A DNA stretch of 64,000 nt from Diplosphaera chodatii (lineage: Eukaryota; Chlorophyta; Trebouxiophyceae; Prasiolales; Stichococcaceae). The translations under genes were made by a program, and so were the position numbers. This document shows, piece after piece, positions 12,561 through 22,222 of the stretch (its first letter is position 1; each line of letters starts with the position of its first letter). The stretch is from positions 1,364,001 to 1,428,000 of the forward strand of contig JAALGY010000051.1 of NCBI GenBank assembly GCA_032358165.1, given 5' to 3'. The notes under the pieces were generated by a model. That model did not search any database and was not told the DNA's origin. It saw nothing but the letters and a program-made list of their open reading frames with translations.

Positions 12561-12565
12561 TGTAA
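12561..12565 (+). terminator. Likely polyadenylation signal TGTAA
   Basis: TGTAA lies about 170 bases after the transketolase stop. TGTAA is the usual near-upstream polyadenylation element in chlorophyte nuclear genes. The cleavage site was not determined. Confidence 0.5.
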
Positions 12566-12789
12566 GAAGTTGGCTGTGTCATCATCATCAGCACAACTCA
12601 ACACCAATACGATTGCTGCTAGTCACTCACTCACTGGCTTCGAGGCCCAACTCTTGGTGCTCACCTCTTGGGCTTGCTTGATCCCCACACTAGCATACTG
12701 GCTCACAACTTTAGAATTAAACCCGGAGGTTCAATTCAAAGCAGGATACATCAGCTAGGCTTGGGGGCCCGTAGGGTTTCAGCAGCCGA

Positions 12790-12832
12790 GCGCCAGAACC
12801 CCGGGACCCTCAAACCCCAGACGGGGGAGTAT
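12790..12832 (+). repeat. Imperfect direct repeat, copy 1
   Basis: The copy starts gcgccagaacccc and ends cagacgggggagtat. It matches the copy at 12958-12996 over both ends, with a 6-7 base insertion and a few substitutions. The pair is about 170 bases apart. It may be part of a decayed element. Confidence 0.5.
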
Positions 12833-12957
12833 GGATTCCCAGGGATTCCAGGGGGACTGATGTGCACCGGGCGCGTGACCCCGTTCGCGCCTAGTTATGG
12901 GTCTGATATTCAGCAGCTGTCAACGGATGTCGCCAGCACATTTGAAATTACAAATTT

Positions 12958-12996
12958 TGCGCCTGAACCCCTCAAAGCCTCAGATGGGGGAGCATA
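12958..12996 (+). repeat. Imperfect direct repeat, copy 2
   Basis: The copy starts gcgcctgaacccctcaaa and ends cagatgggggagcat. It is the partner of 12790-12832. No target-site duplication or coding capacity ties the two to a known element. Confidence 0.5.
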
Positions 12997-13473
12997 CTAG
13001 GCTGCTGTGACAACCTGCAGCCGCGGTGCAGCTTGCAGAGTTGCAGTACGCTTATCATCTGCAGATCCTGTACCTGCACAGCCTGCACAGCTGCACGCCC
13101 CTCCGTTGCAACATTGGGATTGCATTAAGCTGAGTGGAATATATCACCTCACAGCACATCAATCAACGGTCTTAGCTGGTCAGGTCAGCGTGCAACAGAA
13201 AAACTGTGCAGGTGGCAACTGTAGATCATGACAGCGCTACCGCTACAACACAGAACTTCTGTTGCGGAGGCATGCCTCTTTCGCCGTATCAGCGCGGCAC
13301 ACCACCGAGCCCATCGTTGCAGAGCGGCTGGCAGGAGGTTGCAGTGCCTTGCAGCTGGAAATTCAGGTCTGCCACAGCCGCACGCCGTCAAACTAGCAGA
13401 CGAGCACTGTGCCGCTGAAACCAAAGACTTCAAACAGACGTGAAGGCACTGACTTCTCTTTACAGATTCGACG

Positions 13474-13916
13474 ATGGCCATTCACGTGGGTGAAACAACC
13501 ATCGAGTTTCCGTTCCAGCGGGAGCAGGCGCAGCAGCTGAGCAGCTCGGTCAGGAGTTTGCTTGAGACGTTTGCAGAGAAGCAGAAGGCAGAACGGCCGA
13601 AGCGTTGGAGCATGATGGAGTTTAAACACAGAGGTCAGTGTCTGGGCAACCGTCTGAAGAGTGCAATACTGATATGGCCGCCGGCAGTGGTCTTTTGTGA
13701 CATACTTTGGCACATGTGGCCGCGGCAGGCAACCCAGAGGCGAGGGAGCTGCAGCACCTGGAGGTGTTCTGCAACCCCAACGCCTACTCGACGGCCTTTG
13801 ACGCCAAGGTTCTGATCACGTTGAAGACTGCAGATGGCGTACAAATCACCACAGAGGGGCGGCTCAGTGCTCTGAAATCCGATGTTGAGACATTTCTCGA
13901 CGCTGCTGCTTCATAA
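13474..13916 (+). CDS. Conserved small protein, unknown function
   Basis: Two exons (13474-13633 and 13729-13916) join in phase to exactly 116 codons. The product begins [18 protein letters not shown], continues with an amphipathic helix ([17 protein letters not shown]), a [17 protein letters not shown] turn and a strand-rich half ([29 protein letters not shown]). It ends with a helix ([16 protein letters not shown]). No signal peptide or membrane helix is visible. The clean phase and GC-rich third positions make it a real gene. I do not recognise a named family. Confidence 0.68.
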
Positions 13917-14045
13917 GAGTTTCTGAGGGGTCAAACGATCAAACGGCAACGTGTCATCGCTAGGAACGCTGTGCAGTTGTGTGCTGGATGTGCGTCTGCT
14001 GGCATTGCACCTTTGCTGCGGCGCATGCATCAACGGCTGTATCCA

Positions 14046-15811
14046 TCAGTCGAAGCGGAAGCTACTTGTCCTCATCCCCATGAGCTGATCCGAAAAGATG
14101 ACTGTGCCTTTGCCTGCATCGTGTGCTGCCCCAGCAATGGCCATCAGAGGCACCTGCACACCGCCATTTCACAAGGTTGCCGAAAGTGCAACATTGCAAG
14201 CTCAGCAACATTCAGGAACCGACGTGAGGGTCTCACGAGGTGCTCCTCCCGGGGTTGGCAGTAGCGGGCGTTTGGTGCTGACAACCATGACGTCAGCTTC
14301 GCCTCCCTCTCCGCGGGCGACTGCGCCGTCACAGCGCTGTGCAGATAGTCATCAAACTCTGCAGAGGCAGGCATTGCACGCTGCGACACAGCCGCTGTTC
14401 ATTGCGGTTCCATGCTAACTGTACTGATGTTGGACACCAACACGACAGTAAACACAGCCATCCCGCCAGCACGTGCCAACCTGCAGCTTTGCTCGTGTCG
14501 CCTTTGCCGCTGAAGAGCGCATTGAGGGAGTGGAAGGTGGAGCCGGACCCCACCAGCAGCACACCCTCATCGCGCAAAGGTGCCAGTGCCTTTCCCATCT
14601 CGATGTGTGCCTGCAGAGTGAGCCTGGCACATTCGAGCACACATGACATGCAGGATCAAGTTGTCAGCCGCATGTCGGAAGCCACTTGCGACAATGTCAG
14701 CGTGAGCTGGGAGGGAGGGACGTACCTCGGGATCCATGTTGCTGATCACGCTGATCGCGACCACTGGGACATCAGCCTCTGGCATCAAGCCGAGCAGTGG
14801 CACGAATACCGCGTGATCAAAGCCGCGGGAAGTATCTGTCTTTGCATCAATGCCGCGCTTCCTGCATCAGGAGATGCGCTTCTTTCAAGTCGGAAGGCTT
14901 TCTGCAAATATGCCATTGTGCCTCGGCAGACTGTTACGCAGTGTACCAGACCACCCACTTGAAGAGGGACACGATGCGCTCAGCCAGCTGTGGGCTGCCA
15001 GGCGATGGGTACTTGAACTTGTAGCTCTCCGGTGGGAAGCCGTAGTAATCAAACAGCAGATCCCGCGGTCCCTCCCAGGACGTCACGGTGGGACCCCCAT
15101 CCTGGCGTGCCAACGAACAAGTGAGTGTGCTGACGCTGGGGGTAGATGCTTTCAGGTCAGGCGCTGCAGCAAGCAGCTGTGCACCCCACAAGCAGCACTC
15201 TGAAGCGGACACTACTCACGCTTTCCCAGTGAGCCGACACCACCACAACGGCTTTGATGTGGGGCTTCAGCTCCTGCGCTATCTCTGCAGCGTTGTGATA
15301 CAAGATGAGCCCCGTGCATCGTAGTGATGCAAGATGCTCATCAAGTGACCACAGAACCTGCACCGCGCATGTGCATTGCTGACACTGCTGACGTGGGTGT
15401 CACCTGTCCGCAGCTGTTGCCAGTGCTTGATGAGCGGCGCATGTGATGGGTCATTCATGAGTGGCAGTGGGCCACCGCCATGTGTAAGAAAGAAAGCAGG
15501 AAGGCGACCGTTCACTGTCATGGCAGAGGCGCTCACTTTCGAGAGCGTACCTGACAGGCAACATATACGGCATGTGAGGAGAGGTTGACTGGAGCAAACA
15601 AATCGGGAACAACATGGCACGCACCCAGGCGACGATCACACCGACACGCAGTAGCAGTGAAGCGAGATGCGAGGTTCATCATCGACACGTACATACCGTG
15701 TGAAGAGGCAGCGAGTCGCCGTGTCGGGAGGTGATCTCGACCGGCAAGCCGCTGTAGGCCAGACAGCAGGTTCAGTGCGGACATGAACAAGGCACCCAAA
15801 GCGAGCAGCAT
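14046..15811 (-). CDS. LigB/DODA-type extradiol ring-cleavage dioxygenase
   Basis: The core begins near 15521 (TVNGRLPAFFLTHGGGPLPL) and runs through HIKAVVVVSAHWES, TVTSWEGPRDLLFDYYGFP, a GFDHAVFVPL exon, DVPVVAISV, GVLLVGSGSTFHSLNAL and FDDYLHSAV. It ends with REEHL, VPLMAIAGAAHDAG and MRTSSFRF at the stop 14046-14048. The four histidines used by DOPA 4,5-dioxygenases of the LigB superfamily are all seen (THGG, SAHW, DHAV, EEHL), so an active Fe/Zn-dependent enzyme is likely. In land plants this family makes betalamic acid or acts on caffeate-type catechols. The algal substrate is unknown. An upstream exon (15811 to about 15709) splices in phase and adds a hydrophobic N-terminus (MLLALGALFMSALNLLSGL), possibly a signal anchor. 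If it is not used, translation starts at 15521. Confidence 0.85.
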
Positions 15812-16006
15812 AAGCACCGCCAATGCCAAAGGATAGCCGCATGCTACCTTGCGTGTTGCATTGGCTTACGATCTGCGGGGTTGCCCTGACGAGAGATCTT
15901 GAATCTCAGATCCTTGCCCACCAAGAGATCCATGCTGCCAGCGTGGCGCGCCAACCCATAAGGAGCGCATGCTGCAGCCATCGGCATTTGCAGCTGCGTT
16001 GCAATC

Positions 16007-19000
16007 ATGCACAATGCGGTGAGCCTGCTTGACAGCCGGCCGCAGCTGCTGTTGCGACCACAGCATGCGCTGAGGAAGCCTGCAGCATTCAGGACCAGCA
16101 GGAGGCAGCAGTCTGCCCGCATCCGCGCTGAGCTATCTGAGCCATCGCCTGAGCTCGTCGACACATTGACATCTTCAGTGCAATCGACGGCAGACGCGCT
16201 CAGTGTTAGCCCCACCGTGCTTGCTGCTGGCATCGGAGCCATCGGTGGGCTGATATATGTGTCGAATACAATATGTGTACTTCCATGAACACAATCGTGC
16301 GATGGCTTGAACATATTGATTGCGACGCATGCGCCACCATACGATGGGTGTTGCATGGTCATATGCTGTCAACGAGGATCTGCACCCTCTACCTCCACAC
16401 AGCTTCATGATGCGCGAAGGTGTTGTGGTTGGCGCCATTGCCTGGGCAGGCAGCAGGGCACAGCAAGGGCTGGGTACAGCAGACACAGGTGCCGGTATGA
16501 CCTCCCCTAGTGAGGCAGCCAAGCCAGCGGATGCGGTGCTCGTCTTTGGTTCCACCGGCAAGCTGGGCCGCCTGGTGGTCAAGCAGGTACGGCATGCACT
16601 TTGCCCGTTCTGGTCCTAGGACAATGTTCACACGCGCTCACTGGTTTCATAAGAGTCTTCCGAGTAGCGACACGGCTACATTTGATGGCTCGTGACATGC
16701 ATGCAGCTGCTGCTTGCTGGCCGCAATGTGGTCGCAGCGGCGCGCTCCGCGGACAAAGCGGAGGTGTTTGCAGAGCTGGAACCGGACAGCCTGCCAGGCA
16801 CCCTGTTCATCAAGACTGGCATCGACATCACCAATCCCATCACACTCAGCGATGAGCTGGTAGAGGGTGTCACCCAGATCGTCTCGGCAGTTGGGCCGGT
16901 GGGTGCTTGCTGGTGTACCGACCTGCATGAGGGTGGTGTTTGTTGATGCGAGGCACGTTGCCCTCGTGCCCTACGTTGACGTTCAGGCGTTGGTCCGATA
17001 CACAGAAGCCGTCGCGGCATTTCTTTTGGGTGTGTCTCTTGAAGGTGTTTGGCCGTACGCCGGATGGCAAGATGGGGTATCTGGACGACATGAGCAGTGA
17101 GCGGGTGGATGCAGGAGGTGTTGCCAACATCGCCAAGCTTGCACAGAAGCTGCCGAAGCAGGCAGCTGAGTCAGCGCAGATCATCAGCATGGGGAACGCT
17201 GACGACCTCAAGGTGCTCTGGCGCTTTGTGCTGTGACAATGGCAGGCTCACGAGTCGATACTGTTTTGTGACAGCCAAGCTCAGGGCCACAATTGTTACG
17301 GAGTTTTCTGACACACTTCAGCACGCTCTGACAACGCTCACCAATCCCAAAACGCAGCTATGGCGGCAGCTGGACGACACCATCATGGGTGGACAGTCCA
17401 ACAGCAAGCTTGATGTCACGGCCGACGGCACTGCCATCTGGATTGGCGATCTCATTGTGGTATGCTCACATGCGTGCACCCTAAGGTGCTTGCATCGTTG
17501 CCTTGCCGGTTGTACAGTTAGACAGGTCCCCACCCTCCCTGACAGTGGAGCACGTGCTCGCTAACACCAGGTTGACGACATTTTGCAGGAGGGTGGTGGC
17601 TTCTGCGGTCAGCGCACCGAGAGCAGGGACCTGGATTTGGACAGCTACGAGGGCATCCGCCTGCGCGTGCGTGGCAATGGTCAAACGTTCAAGCTGAACC
17701 TCAAAACGGTGATCGTTTCTGCTGGAAACGCTCGACGTCATGCTTTCCCTGTGATGAGTGCTGCACATGCCATCTCCCTGCATATGCACGCCGCAGCGGG
17801 TGGCATGCAGCGCACCCTATTCGTCTGTGTTGATATGTAGCACGATTTGCGTACAGGCTGACCAGGAGAGCACACCAGAGTCGACGTATCAGGCACAGTT
17901 CGACACAGCAGATGATGGACGACTGTACAATTGCCATGGCACGAGTTTGTGCCCGTGAAGCGCGCACAGGTGCTGCACTGTGTTGTACGCTGAGCAGTAG
18001 GGCATGTTTGCATGTTCGCATATATACCCTCACGGTGCTGAGGCAGGTCTGATGTTGTGTAGGTGGACCGCAGCATGCCGCCAGTCAACCCAGCGGAGGT
18101 CAGGCAGTTTGGCCTGGTCCTGAGCCGCTTCAGCTTCGATGGCTATGCCAATGACCAATACAGGCAGGCCTTCAGAGTAGCAGTGCGACTTTATACCGTG
18201 GCATGAGAACGCTTTATCTTGCAAAGGTGGCCAGCGTGAAACACAGTGCTTCTACACGCAGACCCGGCAAATTTCGGCTGGAGATCGATGGCGGCATTGG
18301 CGCGTATCGTGCCCCAAAGCCGGCACTCATCATGACATCCACAGCGGCAGTATGCTCTTATCAACGGCACCAAACATGCTCTGCATTTGGCTTGCAGAAC
18401 TGCGCTGGATATGCTGGTGTCGCTATATCAAGGACACCCGTCGTTGACTGTCGGACACTACCCTGTAGGTCGAGCGAAATGCCATCATTGGCGATGATGA
18501 GGCAGCCCGCAAAGCTGACATCCCTATTGTACAGCTCAACCCAGGCGGTGAGAACCTCCCGCTGCAACATCAAGCATTTCAAACTCCGAAAACTCTGTGC
18601 AACTGACCACTGTTTCCCATCTCACAAGCAGTGGGTGTTGCTGACGCCTTAGGGTTTGGCTGTAGTGTGATCAGGGCACCACTTGTCAACGCCGACAAGC
18701 AGACCTGATGCGATGACATGCTGTCGCAGGCACGCTGAACCACAAGTACACTGGCGAGAATGCGGTGCGTGCGGCGGGGGTGCCGTACACGGTGCTCCGC
18801 CCTGTGGGGCTGACCACGGAGGATGAGGGCGAGCAGTTTCTGCTGGAGGCGCGGCAGGGGGACGCGATCAGCGGCAAGATCTCGCGGGCGGAGGTGGCGC
18901 AGGTCGTCGCGAACGCACTCAGCACCTCTCATGCAGCTGGTGCGCGCCGACAGATGGATGCCTGGCTGCTGCTGTAACCTCGAAATGCTTGGAGCGCATG

Positions 19001-20134
19001 CACCTACTGCTGCATGGAACCTCCAAAACTGTGTTTGTGGCGGGTAGCTGAGGCTGAAGCGTGTACACGTTTTAATGCACAGGCAAGACGTTCGAGGTGC
19101 GGCGGTCGGAGGCGCGCGACGGGCGGGGCAGGGCCATGGGCCCGCGCGCCTGGCAGCAGCTGTTCCTGGGGCTGGTGCAGGACCGCCACCGCCCGCGCGC
19201 CGGGCTGTTCCCCTTCCCCAAGGCCGCCCCGCCGCCGCCCGCGCCCTCCGAGGAGCGCACCAAGGTGGGCGGTGCGACGGTGCCAACAGTGGTGTGTTGT
19301 AGAACGCGTGCAGTGACGACTGACAAGAGCAAGCTCTGCAGCTTTCGACCTGCATGCTGCTGTCCCCAGGGCTGCAAAGTCGGGGCGCCGTCAACCCACC
19401 AATTCGGTTGCGCAGGAGATCCTGAGCGACGACAGGGTGCAGTCCGCGATCAAGGCAGGTCGCGGGGGTCGGGTGCGCTCGGAGCAGGAGACCAGCGCCG
19501 CCGGCAGCGTGACCGTGACGGGCGACGGCCGCCCCGGCGCCTCCCCAGCGCCCGAGGTCCGTCCGCTGCATCGCCCGGATGTCAGCGTGGTGCCCACTGC
19601 GCTGCCTGGAGCTCCGGCTAAGCGTGCTGCTGTTGGGTCCACACTTGTTGAAAGCTGATCCACACCTGATGGCTGATCGTTTCGGCTGGTCCAATGTGAC
19701 ATCTGCCGCACTGCAACAGGCACCACCGCAGCCCAGCGGCAGCAGCAACTCGGCTCGCGCCTGGGTGGCCGCCTGGCGCTCAATGCAGGTACCAATACGT
19801 TTCAGATATACACTCCCGCTCAGTGCGGCCGCACCACCCATCTTGCACAGCAAACACAGCGGCGGCACTACCAGCTTCTACTTTTCATTGCAATCAAATG
19901 TGCGCTGTCGGCCCATGCAACATTAGTACTGACAGGGGAGAGGCACGGTAGTGTGGCCTGTCACTGCAGGCAGCTGCTGGCAATGGAGCTGGCAATGGAT
20001 CATCGAGCAGCAGCGCGCAGGAGAGCAGTGCCACAAGCAACACCAGCACAAACCAGAATGGCAGCAGCCAGATGAGTGCCAAGGAGTGGATAGACAACTG
20101 GCGCAGCCAAAAGAAGTGTAGCTATCGCCGCTGA
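16007..20134 (+). CDS. NAD(P)-binding Rossmann protein with inserted CIA30 domain
   Basis: The order is: an R/S-rich transit peptide (from 16007), one hydrophobic segment (VLAAGIGAIGGLI), and the first half of an atypical SDR/NmrA Rossmann fold (DAVLVFGSTGKLGRLVV, then AGRNVVAAARSADKA). A CIA30 (NDUFAF1-like) domain follows at about 17360-18560: QLDDTIMGGQSNSKLDV, GGGFCGQRTESRDLDL, GIRLRVRGNGQTFKL, VNPAEVRQFGLVLSRF and GKFRLEIDGGI. The second Rossmann half resumes at about 18740 (LNHKYTGENAVRAAGVPYTVLRPVGL). A low-complexity tail ends AKEWIDNWRSQKK at 20134. Land plants have plastid proteins of the same nested design. CIA30 proteins assist assembly of respiratory complex I in mitochondria, but the role of the plastid type is not settled. 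At least a dozen exons. Several middle edges are approximate. Confidence 0.8.
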
Positions 20135-20417
20135 TGTGGCAGATTTGTTGTAGAGACTGTCGACCAGCATCTGATCTGTGTCAACTGATGGAAGTGGATG
20201 TCTGTGGCATTGCAGAGTATCGTCACATACATGAGGGGGTTGACCATTGTCGTCTTTGCACTATGGCATCGTGTGAATGCAGCAACCTGATACTGTACAT
20301 CAACATAGCTACCAAGGCACTGATGTCTAAACCTGTGTGCGCCTTCATGCTCAGGGTTCAGGTGTGAATCCAAGACCCTGAGCTTGAGTGTCACGTTGGT
20401 CTTGGCACAACCCCGGG
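20135..20417. other. Convergent 3' gap
   Basis: 283 bases between two convergent stops. No gene is visible, and it is probably the two 3' UTRs. Confidence 0.5.
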
Positions 20418-22015
20418 TCAAAACTGCTTTTTGTGCTTGCGCTTCCCAAAAGGTTGCAGCAGCATGTCCGACAGCGAGCCTCGCTTGGGGTGCATCCGCC
20501 GCACCGCCTCAGAGCTGCGATAGCCACTGCATACACATCGCACACTGCTTACACAAGCCCTCACTATGTGCTCAGGGTTGCAGATCCGGTAGGCCCACAA
20601 GTTGTGGAAGCATGCAATGGTCTTTGCTGGCGTGTTGCAGGCAACTGCAACGCTGGAAACACACTGCACCTGTGCTGGCGATAGTACCACCACAATCCGC
20701 CATAAAATGCGAGCACAAACAGGAAGACAAAAACGGCAAACACCCTGTAGCCGCCGTGGGGTTTCTTCTCTGCCTGCGCAATAGACAGGCCCACCAGGGT
20801 AACCTTTGCAGAAACCGATTAGTACAGTTAGTAGAAATACGCACGAGGTCTGGAAGGTATCAAAGTTCAGCAGGCAGACCTTCACAATCTTGTGCAGCAT
20901 CTGCCTGTGCGTCGCCAAGTGGCAGGTGTGCGCCTTGCACAGGCTTTGCATCATGTAGTCTACAAGATGATGCAGTAACTGTCAGCTGCATCTCATGTGG
21001 TGGCTGCTGCTAATGCTGTGTCACCTCATGGTATGGTATGGCACTGGAAACACACTCTGAGAAGCATTGTTCATTGCTCACCATGCAGCTTCCTGGCCGC
21101 ACTGCTGTAATGCGGTGGGAAGCAAGTGTCCGCTACCTCCTGCAGAAGAGCAACAGCCCCACCTCTTCAGCAGTTCACTCTCATCATCGATCAAGCCGCC
21201 GCTGCCAGACGGGCATGCACCTGCCTGTGGCATACCTCGCACAGTTGACGATGCTTCTTCACAACAGCCTCGCGGCACGGTGCATCCGCGCCAAAGCCAT
21301 ACCCCATGTGCCCCGACACAAAGTGGCTGAAGAAATCGCAGTGCAACGCCGTGCACACGTCCGCCAAGCAGAAACTGTCCGGCTTCTGCGTAGCATCAGC
21401 AGACACTCCAGCTGCCACATCGAGATGCGTTCATGGCCATAATGGCATCACTGGATACCTGCGTCAACCTTAGCAGTGGCGTGACGGCCATGTTCATGAT
21501 TCCGACTGGTACAGTCATGCACTTCGCTCATCCGTGCCTCTATCAGCTGGTCCTGGTGATGCTCGTCCATGTGGGCGTCCAGATGGTGCAGCCCACGCAC
21601 AGTCTGGCTGCAGATGCCGCACTTCCATTGTCCACGCTGCAGCTCGATACTCTGCGCCTGTTGCAACGCGTATCTGCAGACCACCGAGCAACCTCTCGAA
21701 ACTTGCATTCATGCTGAAGACAGTGTGTTCGTACACCGTGCGTCACAGGCACGGCAGTCTTTCGTTGGGCCGCAGCAGCACGCTCGGAGGTTGTGAATGC
21801 ACGGCGCACATGTTGCGCCTGGGGTGAATCAGGCAGCCCTCTGGCAGAGTATATCCCAGCTTCCCCGCCCTCGGCAATATGTAGTCTTGCACAACCACTT
21901 GAGCTTTCCGACTTCTGTATCTGTCGCAGTTGGTCTGATTCACCGGCGCCCCCGCTGCGGATGCAACAAGCAGCGCCACAAACACAGCGATGAGTCTATT
22001 TGTGCACCTAGACAT
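20418..22015 (-). CDS. Secreted/type I membrane protein with C2H2-like zinc finger
   Basis: Exon 1 gives a signal peptide (RLIAVFVALLVASAAGAPV) followed by YILPRAGKLGYTLPEGCLIHP. Later exons carry a finger of the form CGICSQTVRGLHHLDAHMDEHH (C-x2-C-x11-H-x4-H) and a cysteine-rich segment FCLADVCTALHCDFFSHF...CEVCHRQ. Next come AHTCHLATHRQMLHKIV, a strong membrane helix (VFAVFVFLFVLAFYGGLWWYY) and a basic tail ending GKRKHKKQF at 20418. A zinc-finger ectodomain with a signal peptide and C-terminal anchor recalls uncharacterised plant membrane proteins. The Cys pairs may be structural disulfides or metal sites and not DNA-binding. Exon borders in the middle are approximate. Confidence 0.6.
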
Positions 22016-22222
22016 CACCAGAACGTTACTACGCGGTTAGGCCTGTGACTGGAAACTCGAAAGTGTTGCACATCGCCTATGCTTATGCAGGATCCTGCCA
22101 TGCCCAATGACCTGATGCAGGTGCCGAAATCTCGGATTGCTGATTTGGAGGTGCCCTCCTGCCCAGCAGATTATATATCTCTTTAAGGCCTTTACAGTGT
22201 CGCATCTGCTTCCAATCCATTC
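22016..22222. promoter_or_regulatory. Short divergent promoter region
   Basis: 207 bases separate the start codons of the C2H2 membrane protein and MnmE. A ttatatatct element at about 22170 is TATA-like and lies about 50 bases before the MnmE start. Its use is inferred. Confidence 0.35.

Larger units (their letters stand above)
12566..13473. other. Intergenic stretch, no convincing gene
   Basis: About 900 bases of less GC-rich sequence between transketolase and the next gene. It holds two imperfect direct repeats (listed separately) and open frames of up to 110 codons at 12570-13000. Those frames match no family I know. The sequence before 13474 ends in a tctctttacag motif. That could be the acceptor of a 5' UTR intron for the next gene. 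Confidence 0.4.

Noticed and set aside
12720..12745. GGTTCAATTC resembling a tRNA B box
   Set aside because: No matching A box, acceptor stem or anticodon arm could be drawn around it.
18579..19868. Minus-strand 429-codon frame, the second longest in the window
   Set aside because: Antisense to the Rossmann/CIA30 exons. It is R/A/P-rich as expected from complement of GC-rich coding DNA, with no family features.
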